A DNA stretch of 64,000 bases. Source: Thamnaconus septentrionalis. Lineage: Eukaryota > Chordata > Actinopteri > Tetraodontiformes > Monacanthidae. Shown here piece after piece: positions 49,255 through 62,269 of this stretch. The notes under the pieces were generated by a model, which saw nothing but the letters and a program-made list of their open reading frames with translations, searched no databases and had not been told where the DNA came from. Positions within the stretch are counted from its first letter, which is position 1, and each line of letters opens with the position of its first letter. A program made the translations under genes and the position numbers. The stretch lies in NCBI GenBank assembly GCA_009823395.1, contig CM020516.1, positions 787,501 to 851,500 of the forward strand, in the 5' to 3' direction.

Positions 49255-49520
49255 CGTTTTTATTGCCGGAGGATGAAGCAATATCTCATCCAGCCAGCCA
49301 GACGCGGCTGACAAAACGTTGTCTTAATTTCCTTCAGGGAGTCGCGACTCTCTCCGTCAACTGCAGGGCGGCACTAAACTCAATCACCCAGCAGGCCGAG
49401 CATGAGGCCCAGGCCACGCTTCACATTTCCATTAGCCTGATGTTTATTTACAGCTGCGAACCCAAAGCAGCCGTTTGGGTTATTGCGCGTCCGTCCACAT
49501 TTCATCCCTCTTGACAATAA
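49255..49520. promoter_or_regulatory. Candidate conserved non-coding element
   Basis: Unique block between two GT tracts: GATGAAGCAATATCTCATCC, TTGTCTTAATTTCCTTCAGG, AACTCAATCACCCAGCAGG, CCATTAGCCTGATGTTTATT. Low repeat content, no exon. Inferred only. Confidence 0.3.
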
Positions 49521-49845
49521 TGAAGTCGGCGGCGGGTTAAGTTGAGGTGTGGAGCTGCTTGATGGAATCTGTGTCAGGAGTGCTGGAAAGTGTTGGAGTC
49601 TCCTCCAGGACGCAGGCTGTGGCTTCCAGCTCCAGATGGACTGCACACGTCGGGGAAAAAAAAATCCTTCAGTATGTCCTACTGTTCTTGTGAAAGCCAA
49701 ACATTTCTATTGGACTTTATTTTATTATTCATATTTCAAATTATCACTTATTATCCATCAGTACGTGTGTGTGTGTGTGTGTGTGTGTGAGAGTGTGTGT
49801 GATCAAACAGTTGTCAAAGCAATATGGCACTTATTCTATTATCCA

Positions 49846-49900
49846 TTCATACGTATTTTCTAAAGCCACTTATCCTGCGCTCATGGTCACAGGGGTGATA
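49846..49900. repeat. Terminal fragment of the SINE-like fish repeat
   Basis: TATCCATTCATACGTATTTT, CACTTATCCTGCGCTCATGG and TCACAGGGGTGAT match the inverted 3' end of the family seen at 20495-20672. It abuts the GATACC minisatellite. Confidence 0.5.
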
Positions 49901-50522
49901 CCTGATACCAGAAGATGATACCTGATGATACCAGGGGATACCAGTTGATACCTGATGATACCAGGGGATACCAGAAGATGGTACCTGATGATACCAGGGG
50001 ATACCAGAAGATGGTACCTGATGATACCAGGTGATACCAGAAGATGAAACCTGATGATACCAGGTGATACCAGAAGATGATACCTGATGATACCTGATGA
50101 TACCAGGTGATACCAGAAGATGAAACCTGATGATACCAGGGGATACCAGAAGATGGTACCTGATGATACCAGGGGATACCAGAAGATGATACCTGATGAT
50201 ACCAGGTGATACCAGTTGATACCTGATGATACCAGGTGATACCAGAAGATGGTACCTGATGATACCAGGTGATACCAGAAGATGATACCAGGAGATACCA
50301 GATGATACCATATGATACCTGATGATACCAGATAATACCAGGTGATACCAGATGATACCTGATGATACCAGATCATACCAGATCATACCAGGTGATACCT
50401 TATGATACCAGGTGATACCAGAAGATGATACCTGATGATACCAGGTGATACCAGATGATAACAGGTGATACCTGATGATACCAGGTGATACCAGATGATG
50501 CCTGATTATACCTAATGATACC
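49898..50522. repeat. 625-bp GATACC minisatellite
   Basis: Higher-order tandem array of GATACC(T/A)GAT, GATACCAGGTGATACC and GATACCAGAAGATG modules. A module of about 60-70 bp recurs at least six times between 49900 and 50290; the right half is more disordered. Minus-strand frames reading YHLVSPGIIRYH are by-products. Begins inside a SINE-like repeat end. Confidence 0.92.
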
Positions 50523-51197
50523 AGGATGCAGCCCTTGCTGTCTGGGGTCAAAGGTGCAGGTGCATCCTGGTCAGTTAATCAACCATTTGTCAACCAGTTT
50601 CCATAACATGAATGTGTTTGGACTGTGGGAGCAAGTTGGAGACCTGTAGAGCAGGAGACCCCAAACCTTTCCACACCATGGCCATGAACCCCACAACTTT
50701 AGATGTTTGAGTAACCGAGTCAACACAACTGCATCTAATACAGCAACAGCCAAGATGCCGTCCATCAGAAGAATGCATCATCTCACTTCTCTGTCATCGT
50801 ACTGGCTTCAGTCTTGATCTTCGCCTGGTTGTCTTCATGATGCTTCCGCCAACAAGTCAGAGCATCTGTTCATCAGACAGAACTAAACGCTGAGCAAAAG
50901 ATGAAAGGCAGAAAACACATTTCCTGCATTACAGTTCGATCCTCGCCATCCAGACATCCAAAAATAAGGTTGTGTGTTTTATGCTGCAAACACCAATATT
51001 TGTACATAAAAATCTATTATGTCCATTGTCTTGGTAAACTTTACGCTGATTTGCTGGGTACCTGCATTCTGCCATTCGAATCCAGTAACAGGCATCGCAA
51101 TAGAATCCAATACTAAGAAGTGTAAACACTGAAATTGTATCTTAAATAATTTCATGAGTGACTTCTGCAAAAGTAAGGATAGTGGACTATACCTTCT

Positions 51198-51375
<178 letters not shown>

Positions 51376-51744
51376 GGCGTGGCCAGCTTTGAGAGGGTAA
51401 TCCATCTCCATCACTTAAATGATTATCCCCATTAATCTGCAGTAAAGTAATAAAGTAAACACCATTCTCTGCTCCTCCGCCGCCTCCCACTCCTCCCCAC
51501 CTCCTCCTCTCCGGGTTGGATGGAAGTTCATTAAGTCTTTAGTACATTAATACGTCTTCATGCCCCCCCCCCCTCACTCTCCACCCCTCCCCCAATGCTT
51601 CCATCACCTGGTGCTCGGGGCCCCCGAGAGGCTCAACTCTCTTTCCCTCCGTTAGTGTGAAAAAGAGAGAGAGTGACTGAAGCCGCCACTGCTGCTGCTG
51701 CTTGTGTGTGTGTGTGTGTGTGTGTGTGTCTTTGTAAGGCTGTC

Positions 51745-52017
51745 ACTGAGTGGAGGCGATGAGCTCGGAGGATTTAATTTTGCAGCAGCGCCGGACTCAG
51801 ATGGCCCTGCTGGGTGCCGCGGTAATTTGCCTGATCAGGTTAGAGAATCATCGGTGTTGGTGATCAATCATCCAGGGTGTCAGCGAGGACTCAGGCCTGT
51901 TCGGCATGGAGCCACGTGTAATTGGCACTGGATTGATGCGGGCCGCGTTGTCGCAGCGGCGTGTTGAGCAAAAAAGTTTGCTCAGTTAAAAGATTGTTAA
52001 AATTACCACCAGTCTCT

Positions 52018-52063
<46 letters not shown>

Positions 52064-52400
52064 ATGAGAGAGGGAGATGGGGCCATTAGATGTGAGGAGG
52101 AGGAGGAGGAGTAGGAGGAGGAGGAGGTCTGGTTCATCTTAGGCTGTGACAGTGTTTGCACAGCTTAGTGTTGCCGTGCCGCCTCCACTTATCACTCACT
52201 CACACACACAGATGCTCGCTGCCATTTTTTTTTTTTTTTTTTATTGCATGAAATGAAATAGTTCCGGTGGCCTGCGTGCAACAGGCCGACTGTTTTCATG
52301 GGGAAATAACAGCGAGGAAGGAATATCGTGCTCATTTAAAGCCTGCTCTAGAGGCCGACCAGTGCTTGAACTCAGCCCTGGTTCAGTTGGAAGGAGGCTC
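51745..52400. promoter_or_regulatory. Two candidate conserved non-coding blocks
   Basis: 51745-51995 (GGAGGATTTAATTTTGCAGC, GCGGTAATTTGCCTGATCAG, GTTGGTGATCAATCATCCAG, CACGTGTAATTGGCACTGG) and 52260-52400 (TGAAATAGTTCCGG, TCGTGCTCATTTAAAGC), separated by (GT)n, a GGA-rich stretch and a T18 run. Unique and TAAT-rich; inferred regulatory. Confidence 0.32.
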
Positions 52401-53604
52401 CCAGCAGAGTGCAGTGGGGCCTCAGGGGGGCCGGTCTACATAAACCAGTCACACCCTTCCTAAAGCAGTCGGGTCTGGGTTTGTTTGTTTGTTTGTTTGG
52501 TGTTTGACTGCTTTCGTGATTGGGAGATGAAGTGTACCGGCTGTCATGATGCTTCTGTGTTATTGTTCAGTATTCAGTGGTGGACTGAAACCTCGACCTG
52601 GTGAGTTTGTAGTTGCCGTGGATCCTCTTGATGCTCCAGCAGTGGAGACTGAAGGCTTCCTGAGGGCCCAGAGATTTTCAGACAAGGTCATTTAATAGAA
52701 ATTCTACCTTTGCACAGTGTGTGTGTGTGTTAATTTCCAGTGTTTTCTATCTAATCTACTCTAAGGAATTAGATTTAAGTTTTACTAATGCAGGTCAAAA
52801 CCTTCCCCTCCTCTCTTAAATCCTCTCCATTCTTTGTCCTGGTCTTGTCCAGAGAGGAAGATTCTGAGTGAAGCTCTGAGAGTCGTTGCTCCCAGAATGG
52901 CTCTCAGCACTTGCGCTGGTGGAAACTTCGGGGTCAGGTGTCAGAGGGCGTCTTCACTCCTCTCTGCGTGCGTTTCTCCAGCTTCCTGGTGCTGCTCGGA
53001 AGCTCTTGACTGCACATCTCTCAGGCCCGTCGCGCTGGCTGAAATTTATGGACTGCAGAGCCCAGAGTTCACGCGTCCAGCTGGCCTCGCCGACGCTCCC
53101 TCTCGTCTGCACTGCACTGCACAGCACAGCAAGATGTTGTGCGGCCCCCAACTTCCGGCCACAGCTGAAACTGCAGCGTCAACCGAGGTGGAACAGAGAG
53201 CGATACGGAACGATGATAATAATAATATAGAATCATCAGAGAGCTGCTGGTACCTTCACATGGAGAAGAACTTCCAGTCACGTGTTTGTCAAAGTGTTTA
53301 TGTCACTGTCACTGCTCTTAAGTCTTGCTGGCTTTGCCCAGGATGAGGCTGAACGACAACAATCAATCAGCGGTCATAAACATGTAGTAACACAGATGGA
53401 TGAATATACGGCCAGGCCAGATGGCCAGATTTTAGTTTTCCAGCTACAGAAAAAAGATTCATCCGTGTGCTGCCACCTCTTACCCGCCAGTCATGGGTCC
53501 CAGGGTGGCTGCAGCCAATCACAGCTGTCCTGGGGTCGAGTCAGGTCATCACTGGCATCATGAGGTAGGAAGTGCAAATACTTTGTTCCTGGACTTTAGT
53601 AGGT

Positions 53605-53790
53605 AGTAATTATGGAAGCGTATTGCATTCACTTGGCAAATAAAAAAAAATCTCTGTTTTCAGTGTAATTGTTTTTGCTAATTTTTTCCCAGAGCAGAAA
53701 AAAATTAGCACGAAAAACAGAAATAATTACACTAAAAAGCAGAGATTTTTTTAATTTGCCAAGTGAATGCAATACGCTTCCATAAGTAAT
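53605..53790. mobile_element. 174-bp palindromic MITE with 6-bp target duplication
   Basis: The element 53611-53784 begins TATGGAAGCGTATTGCATTC and ends with its exact reverse complement. Complementarity continues almost to the centre (ACTTGGCAAAT, AATCTCTG, GTGTAATT, TTAGCACG/TTTGCTAA), so the whole element can fold as one hairpin. AGTAAT flanks both sides (53605-53610 and 53785-53790). No coding capacity. Confidence 0.88.
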
Positions 53791-54539
53791 AAAGTCATTT
53801 TTATTAACTTTTTATCTTGCAGTTGTGGGTTGAAGTTGAGCTCTTTGACCTTGGCTGTTGCGTAGTTAAAAAAAAATATATATATGGAGGTTATTTGGTG
53901 CAGAGAAAAATAAAAAAGTAGTAAATAAGATTATTATTATGATTGTGTCCATCGGACGGCTCGCCGGTCATAACTGCCGTATATCGGACCAGGGCGTGGT
54001 TGTGCTGATGATGGCGGAAACCTGGACTGCAGCTTGATGGAGTGGACATGGTGTGGGAGTGTCTTGATGAAGCAGTGTGCAGCAGTTGATGGCCCCCCCT
54101 GGTGACTGAGACCTCCGTCCACAGCTGTGCAGGAGCGGCCCGGCTCGCCGGCGGTGTTTTGTCTAACGCCAGTGTTTACCGGTGTGTTGCACAATCTGAG
54201 GGGCTCGCCGCTGTCTGATCCCAGGCATGCGCCTCGGGCCAGCTCGCTCTATCAGGCCAATTAGGGGTGACCTCTGACCCTTTGAAAGCAAGACTGTTGA
54301 AGAAAGGGAAAATATTTTCATTCGCACCACTTAAAACACACACACACACACACACACTTTTCAACTCTCACCCTCTAATCTGTTTGTGTTGCTGCTGTCT
54401 CTGCCTTCTAGACACTCAGCACTGCTGCCTGCATGCTTTGCTTTTGCCGTCTGCACTAAAAAAAAAAAAAAAAAACAGTCGCTGACACAAATCCAAAGCG
54501 TACACACACAGCAAGAGCCTCCGTCACTTCTGCTAACAG

Positions 54540-54720
54540 TTCCGCTTCGGGCCTCGCAGAACCTCAGTTGGCCTCCGCGAGAAGCCTTGGAAATGACCCG
54601 TCTGACTGCGAAGCATCGGAGCCACAACCGCCCGCTGCCACATGAGACAATGGAAAAACAAGAGCGGCTGCCGAGCTTGGGTTTGTCAATATGATTGCAA
54701 ATTAATGAGGTGATAGTGAA
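54540..54720. promoter_or_regulatory. Candidate conserved non-coding element
   Basis: Unique block with GAAATGACCCGTCTGACTGC, CATGAGACAATGGAAAAACA, ATATGATTGCAAATTAATGA. Followed by GA and GGA repeats. Inferred. Confidence 0.25.
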
Positions 54721-55236
54721 CACAGACAGATGTAATACAGAGAGAGAGAGAGGAGGAGGAGGAGGAGGAGGAGGAGAGGCTGAGTGGGTGGAGGAGAAGT
54801 GAGGAGATTCCACACCTAGAGCCACGTCGTTAGAGCTTCAGTCCCTGGGGCAGCGCAGGCACCAGCCAGTCTGAGGCCTCAAGTGCTGCACATTTCAATT
54901 TCCATTTCTTTTCCCCATTGTTTCTTTGCCGCAAAATAACATTCAAAAAAAAAAAAAAGGAAAAAATGTGAGTGGATAAGAGTGTGTTTTGGTTTTTAAA
55001 AAGGCGGACACTGAGCTCTCTTTAGAATTTTTAGTAAAGCAATATTTGTGATATGAGAAAGTTTCAGCAGGTAAGATGGTCCTAAAGTGTGTGTGGGGGG
55101 GGGCGTGAGATAAAACACCTGGAGACCCCCTGAAAACCTCACAATAAAACTTTAAGGGGGTCTTGTATTTTTTTCCAAAAGCTAAAAAAAAAAAAAAAAT
55201 CATATATTATTGTCACTAAAATGCCTTTAAGATCAT

Positions 55237-55322
55237 CCTGTGTTCATTCATTATCTTCTATACCCGCTTATTCCAATTCAGGGTCCTGGGGGTCTGCTGG
55301 AGCCTATCCCAGCTGTTTGGTA
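55237..55322 (-). repeat. SINE-like fish repeat 3' end, reverse orientation
   Basis: TTCATTCATTATCTTCTATA, CCCGCTTATTCCAATTCAGG and GGAGCCTATCCCAGCTG are the reverse complement of the 3' end of the family at 20495-20672. Confidence 0.65.
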
Positions 55323-56284
55323 AATATTATTATACGCACCTGGCAGAAGAATGAATGGAACGTGATGTTACTCACTCTGATGCAAAAAAGCCATGAAATA
55401 AGTCATAAATCATTGCCAGGTTCAGGGAATTTAAATTGGTATTGAGTAACAATCAGGAGAATAAAGGGGACACCACCACCACCACCACCACCCGAATATT
55501 GACGGGTATCTCGCACACTGGTTAGGGACCAGTCCACCAAGACAGAAAAACACTGACAGGTCGGGAAAAAAAAATCTGCTGTGTTTTTTCTGAAGATAGC
55601 GGCTCAGCCTTCAGAAAAAGCAAAAGAAAAGCAGCATCATGACGTCAACGGCAGCAGATCCTGTGCGAGGTGGATGTTGGCAGACGGAGACTTTGATGAG
55701 TCATCCACAGCTCGCACTGTCAGCGGCACCACAAGCATTTTCATATGTATGGCAGAGCAGTAAAGGCTCTCGGAGTTGAAGGCAGCGGAACTGGCAACAC
55801 GATCCCATCTGTCCTGCAGGAGGCAACGTCTCCCAGCTGGCCGAGCCCAGAGGACGTCTGAGAGCTGCAGGAGAAGAACAAGATCATCGCTCCATCCCGG
55901 CCGTCTGACAGAGCTGGCAGGAAGCACACACTCCAGCCAGAGTGCCTCCCAACAGGATGGAGACACACACACACACACACACACCGTGCAGTGAGGGGGC
56001 CCCAGCACACTGACAGGGCCTACCGTTCCACCAGATGTACGCCACCTGTTGGCCGTGTGCGCTGCGTGTTGACGTGTGTATCAGTGCTCATAAATAGAAA
56101 CAGTGAAAGAAGCCTAAACAGCCGAGGCTTCCTCAAACAATGTCAACACTGTTTTGTTTTTTTTTTTTTAAAGAAAAGTGTGAACGGTTTGGAAGGCGGC
56201 GCTGCTCCAGCCAGCCAATCACAGGCCGCCTTTACGTGGCAGCGTTTCGCAAAATGAAAGCAATGTTTCTAGAATTTTGACAAA

Positions 56285-56400
56285 GTACAATTGTGTTTTG
56301 CAGGTGTTTCCATTGAATGGTCAAATCTCGTCCCGTGAGACCACGCCCACCATGAGGAGGATGGAGGTAAAAAAAAACAAAACAAAAAAACAACATTTTG
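56285..56400. mobile_element. Second copy of the GTGTTTCCATTGAATGG repeat family
   Basis: Shares about 25 identical bases with 2492-2516, then a diverged match through the GTGAGACCACGCCCACC and ATGAGGAGG blocks. Another GTGTTTCCAT lies at about 56572. Ends are not defined. Confidence 0.5.
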
Positions 56401-56645
56401 CCATTAATCTGCTTTTCCATGTTGTTTGCTGTCAGAACGGTTGTTGTGTTTTTCTCTTTGATGACTTGCAAAAAAATATTCTGTCTCCTCCTCCGTCCAA
56501 TCGTAACGCGGCATTTTCATTTGAAGTGAACTGGTCACGTGACCCCGTACGTCACGTGTAAATACGAATAAAGTGTTTCCATGACACTTCTGAGATATTT
56601 CTCTGTATGGATACGAGTGAAAAAGCACCGTTTAGGTGTTGAGTA

Positions 56646-56722
56646 TTTTCAATGTTTGGCTTCAGTTTTATATTTTCTGAAAAAGTCGAGACCATTTTCT
56701 CAGCAGCTTCGTGTCTTTGACC
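56646..56722. repeat. Second copy of the lbx1-downstream 75-bp segment
   Basis: See 41234-41325. This copy lacks the CATTTTATTTCTCC stretch and runs into a (GT)n tract at 56732-56794. Confidence 0.85.
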
Positions 56723-56727
56723 TGACC

Positions 56728-56794
<67 letters not shown>

Positions 56795-59518
56795 AGGATG
56801 CAGAGCTGGCGACAGACCCAGCCAGTTGATTTCTCCTCACTTCCAGTTGTTGTTGTCGTTCATCTCTTTCTCTGTGGCCTTCGTCAGCGTCTCGTCTTGC
56901 TTTTTGCGCCGCAGCTCCAGTTGCTATTGTGTACGCGGCCGCTGTTACCGGGCAGAAACGACCGAAGACGCCAGCAAGAGTTTTGGTTTCACGCCGTCAC
57001 GGTCGATGCCTGGGCCAGTTGTCACGTGAACCTCTTGCGAGGTTTCCTGAAGACGATGACATTATCCAGTGTTATGTGGAAAGATGTGTCGTTCCAGTTA
57101 TGACAGTGACCCCTGTGGAGAAAAACCCACAGTGCAACAACTTGTGTATAGGCTGACTGCTGAACTTTGCACGAAACTTGATGATGAAACTTGAATCTGC
57201 TCGTCAACAGTGGCAAACTGTGAGGTCACACACCTGCACATTACACCGGCATTCTAGGCATCATTTCTCGCAGCTCAGTCTGCGATTCTGCTTTAATGAT
57301 GCGATGACAACGCCATCAAAACAGACACGCAGCATGAATGGACGCCCCCCCTGTTGTATGGAGTGCTGATAGTGCTGATAGGACTCCAGTCCTCCTGCAG
57401 AGTGGCTGGACGTGGCGACTCCTTGATGGATTGTGTTTGGTCTGAAGAGGGAGGTTTGCCGGTGACTCCAGGGATGGACGGCAGTATCACGCCTCTCTTG
57501 TTTTGTCTGTGAGTCCAGTGGCCCTGGTGAACTTGTTCACCGGACAGACAAGCTGAGAACAGGAAGAGAGTGAAAGCTGATCACGCTAGAGTACAGCTAA
57601 AAATACATATCGATCGTCGCTAATTTGATATTTTCATCCAAAAAAAAAAATAATTTTTTAAACTGGATTTAAATGTTGTTATAAAAAAAAAGTTTTGTTT
57701 TTATTTTTGTTTTAATGATATTCAACATCATTTGTTTCACTGGCAATCAGCAGTCTGTGTATCAACTCACTGAGTCAGTGAAAACATGGGAGTTTTTCAG
57801 AAAGGACTCCTACATCTACTGGCACTGTTGTGAATATGTTTAAAATATAATGATGTAAAGCAGGAGAAATTAATGAATGACTAATTAAGATTTGATATAA
57901 TTGTGGGATTTAGTGCATTACAGATTGCATCAGAGATGTTATAAGTGATTACGGCACAATATTGATCATTTTAATCTGTCGTTATCAATGTATAATAAGT
58001 TTCAGTACTTTCAGGTGTGGTTGGTGCTCCAGACTAGATGTTGATAATCCTCAGTGGTGCAGTGATTTCCTTCAGGTGGATCAGGTGATAGTCTCAGATG
58101 TCCTTGGGTCTGCCAGGAAGTAATAAGAAAAGAAATAATAATGTAGAATAAAGAATAACAGTCAAAATCGGTTTGAGCCGCGTTTTCAGAAGACTGTCAA
58201 AAAAAAAAAAAAAAAAGAGCAGCTGATTAAGATGATTTTAATGAAGCCCACCGTATGTAAACACACCATTGTTCTTGCTGGTGGGGGTCAAGCCAGGAGA
58301 GCGTCGCTGACCATCTCGCAGCGCTGCAGGAAAGCTCCCACATCTTCTGGCTGAGTGTCCACATTCATTCCTCAGTCAAGCGGAGTGACCAACGCTAATG
58401 TGGGTCTTCCTCTGTGGAAACTCTCACAGCACTTCTCTGCCACATCACATTACAACTCACTCAGGCTTGAAGGAGATGTTCCTTCATCATTCAACATCTA
58501 GAGGGTTCCATCTTGCAGTGTGAGAGCCGGGGCCAAAGCAGCAAGCATTCCCAGCTTCCTCCCGGCTCCTCCCGGCTCCTCCACGCAGGAGCACAGATTC
58601 CTCCCATCGGCCTCTCCATCCGTTCTCCTCAGGAGGTCAACCGCACTGAACCAGGGTGACAGCACGCCTTATATGGCAACACGGGGAGAAGTTGGTGGAG
58701 CAGCTACCAGCTGCGTGCAGCCGCACGGCAGTCAGTTGGATTTCTGCATTGCACAATTATCATGCAAGATTCACCTTGGGCATAAAAAGAGATTTTCAAG
58801 TCATGTGATCAGGGTAAGGCGTTGGTGTCATGCGAAGACATTAGCCTGCTGGTGGCATGAAGAATTGTTCAGTTAGTCATTAGTCATAATCACCAGAGGT
58901 CCAGTGTCACAGAACCAGCGGCCTCAGATTTCGAGGTTTTACGCTCCAGAATATACTGCAGTATGTTTCTGTATCCTTCAGAACTAAAGTTAAATCCTGC
59001 CTCATCCATCTCCTCTCTATTCAGCCGACCACCGACCTTCTGGGTGAGAAGCTCATTACTCCCTCCATTCATCTCTGCATACACTGCATCAAAATAAGTT
59101 GTGGAGAAAGATGATGGAAAATATTTTTGAAGGTATTTACTTTGTCATATTTCAGTGACTGTTCTTTGGTCAACACGTACAAAAAAATGCTTCAAAAAAC
59201 AAAACAAGAAGCAGTCCGACCGCAGCTGTGGGCAACATGACCTCAACAGTCAGGTCGTAGCGATGGGCCACTGGGACCTTGTAACTAGGCCGGACTCACT
59301 CAGAACACACAGCTTTGTATCAGTACTGTGGACGATTTGATATGGAAAGTTTTCACATTGTCAGATTATTTTTCCTGCAATCCAAAAGTTACATTAATAT
59401 TTTGTGATTCGTGGTCGTTAGTCCTTCATCAGTGGTTTGATCTTGGACTCGCTTCAAAATCCCTTTTAAGTGTTTTTGCTGTGAAGTGCACCATGTGTCA
59501 ACCAAGGAATACCTCTAT

Positions 59519-59765
59519 TTTATTATTATTATTATCATTATTATTATTATTATTATTATTATTGTTATTATCATTAGGGGTAGTAGTAGCAGTAGTAGTG
59601 TTATTGCTGTTGTTGTTAGTATTTTATCTACTATTATGATTGTTGTTATTATTATTATTATTATTATCTTTCTTTGTCTTGTTCTGTTTTATGTTGTTAA
59701 GCACTGTGGGTTGCACATGTTGTATGAGCAGTGCTATATAAATAAAGTTTATTATTATTATTATC
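59519..59765. repeat. ATT-rich repeats and retroposon 3' tail
   Basis: (ATT)n at 59521-59570 and 59640-59670, then GTTGTTAAGCACTGTGGGTT, GAGCAGTGCTATATAAATAA, AGTTTATTATTATTATTAT. The last three match a widespread teleost retroposon 3' end (LINE/SINE type) with its (ATT)n tail, recalled from family knowledge. Confidence 0.55.
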
Positions 59766-59897
59766 TCTCCTTGGTAGTAGTGGCATTAGCATTAGTGTAG
59801 TATTATTTGCAGTATTATACATTACACATATACACATTTTTGTGATAAAGTGTTTGGGGAAAAAGATGAACTTTGTGCACCAGTTGAAGCACTTTAA

Positions 59898-60001
<104 letters not shown>

Positions 60002-60019
60002 CCGGCTCACATTGTTTCC

Positions 60020-60300
60020 AGCAGTGTTTTGTACGGGCCGTGGTGACCGCTTCTGGTGGGATTCTCCTGCTTTCACTTTGACCCACTTTTCATTTACTGG
60101 CTGGCCTCCATCAATCATCTGAAAATGGGTTTTTTTGGAAGCACTTGACGTCCAGATGATAAGTGAAGTGATAGGGAGCTGCCATTCACACATCAGGAAG
60201 GAAAGCAGCAGCCCTCTGCCTGCCTGTGAGGCCCACTAATACTGGGAGCCGCCGCTGCAGCAGAGGGCCCACAGTTATCTGACAAATACCTGAGTGACCT
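60020..60300. promoter_or_regulatory. Candidate conserved non-coding element
   Basis: Unique block right of the 102-bp GT tract: CCTGCTTTCACTTTGACCCA, CATTTACTGGCTGGCC, CCATCAATCATCTGAAAATG, CGTCCAGATGATAAGTG, CCATTCACACATC. Contains TGATTGAT/ATCAATCA-type Pbx-Hox-like sites. Inferred. Confidence 0.3.
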
Positions 60301-61399
60301 TGTTGGAATGAGCTGAAAAACACTTTTGTGATTTGTTATTTTAGAGTCATGCATTCCAGAACAAGAATCAATGAATTTTTAAAGGGGTTTTTCATGCTGC
60401 TTTGTTCCTGGAAACTCTAAAGAAGAGGGTTTGAAGCGGTGTGATAGTAGTGTGTGACAGGAGTCTTTTGTCTTCTCACACTCCTGGAAGCTGCTGCTGT
60501 TCCTCTGCGCCTCTAAACCAACAGGAAGAACGCTGGCCACTCATCTCGGGGCCTCGGTTCCTCCCCCTGTTGTTTCAAAAATTCTTTGTCGTCATCTTTC
60601 ATTGCTGAAAGTGAGTCTGTGTGATGGAGCCGCCTGCATGGCGCTGCGTGCAGACACTCAGCGTTCACCTTGGGTGAAGATGACACCGTCGTTGTGTTAA
60701 TGCTCTGAAAAAACTTGCTAAACTTGACGACTGCACAGTGCACGCTCTGAAGAACATTATGTAAAAGGCATTGATGACATAAAGCAGAAGGCATGGTTGA
60801 TGACATTTAAAAAAAAAAAAAAAAAAGAAATGTGAGAAAATAATTACATTACTTTGGAAAACACGCTGGCGTTTGATCTTAGTGCGTATTTAATTTGTTA
60901 TATGGTAATTCATTAGTATACTTTTGACAAATATTGAATTTAAAGTACTGTTATTATTATGTGAAAATTCAACAGAGTGCTGTTTCATTAATGAGCCCAA
61001 GTGAAGGGAGTGCGACATCAACAACATTGTGTTTCACACCGTGATGCTAAAATGAAAACAGTGGCCCCTCTGAATAGAAATGACAAAAACAACGAAAATC
61101 GACATTTCGTCAATTTAATCCTTTCACAACATTTATTTTAAAGTTATACAAAAAAAAATGCATTTTAGTATTGAACGTGTTATTTCGTTTTTAAAATGTT
61201 CAATTTACAATTCCACAGCAGAACTACTTTCAGAAACATTGTAACTGCTGCCTCCTCCTCGTGCTGCATCAGAGTTGCTGGCGCATGAATAAACTCCATC
61301 CTCTGATGTTGCGTGATTCCATGCAGCCGCCCTCCCTGCGGTGCGTTGTTTGAAGTCCAAACAGCGGCACTTCTGCCGCTTCTCGCCGCAGCAAACCGC

Positions 61400-61790
61400 C
61401 GCATTATTGGCCCGCATTTTAAATGAACGCCGCGCGCCGCTGCGGCTCAGCCAGCCAATGAGAGGCGCTCGAGGCCGATCAAATATTAATCCGTCGAGCG
61501 GCCCTCCGCGAAGTAATTAAGTCCCTGCGGCTTTTGAGGGTGGAAGCGGAAATCAATGAGGATGGCGGCTGAGTGTTGGGCTTTCGGCTGCTGAACGTCA
61601 TTAGGGGGCGCTGCCGCTAGTTATTGATGATGTACGATTAAACAGAGACGCGCCCATTTATTACGGTGCGGGGGAAATTGCTCTCATTTGGATGCACTGC
61701 GGGCCCCGCCTTCATTATGCTGTGACTGGTAATAAACGCAGTGCTAATGGGAAATAATGACTGGTGCGCGTTGTCCTCGCTAACCCGGGA
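61400..61790. promoter_or_regulatory. Candidate conserved element / CpG-rich region upstream of tlx1
   Basis: CpG-rich (CGCCGCGCGCCGCTGCGG) with CCAATGAGAG, GATCAAATATTAATCCG, GAAGTAATTAAGTCCC, AATCAATGAGGATGGC, TAGTTATTGATGATG, CCATTTATTACGG, GGTAATAAACGCAGTGC and GGGAAATAATGACTGG. About 1.1 kb upstream of the tlx1 start. Dense TAAT, CCAAT and GATTA sites in unique DNA; likely a tlx1 distal promoter or enhancer (inference). Confidence 0.38.
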
Positions 61791-62269
61791 CAAAAACACC
61801 AAACAGTGGAAGAATCCGTTTCCACGTTAGCAAAGGAAGGCGTCGGCGTCACCGCGGAGCACCGATTCATCGTGCACACGTTCAAAAAATACTAATAATC
61901 TGTTCATTATCTCCCGATTTGTTGTCTGGAAAATCATCAAGTGCGTGTTTTTGTGACTCTGCTTCTGCAACTGGGAAACTGAGGTTGTTCCTTCAAATTA
62001 AAATGATTAACTGAGAGTATTAGGTTGTAATTAAATGGATCTTTCTTTTTGGCTTTATTTGTTATTGTTTTCCCAGAGTCGTTTTTTTGTTGTTGTTTTT
62101 TCTTTTTTCCTTTTTTGAGGTTGTTGTTGTTGTTGTTGTTGGGGAAAAAAAAACAACTTTGTGGAATTGTTATTGAAATTGAAAGCACCAAGCTGCAGTT
62201 AGGCAGCGTGTGATGGCAGCGAACTGATTGATCCGTGCTGGTGATCCATCCATCCGCGCTAAATGAGGC

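Noticed and set aside
49847..50551. 234-codon minus-strand frame with ITWYHQVSS repeats
   Set aside because: Translation of the GATACC minisatellite; no conserved domain and disrupted by out-of-frame units.
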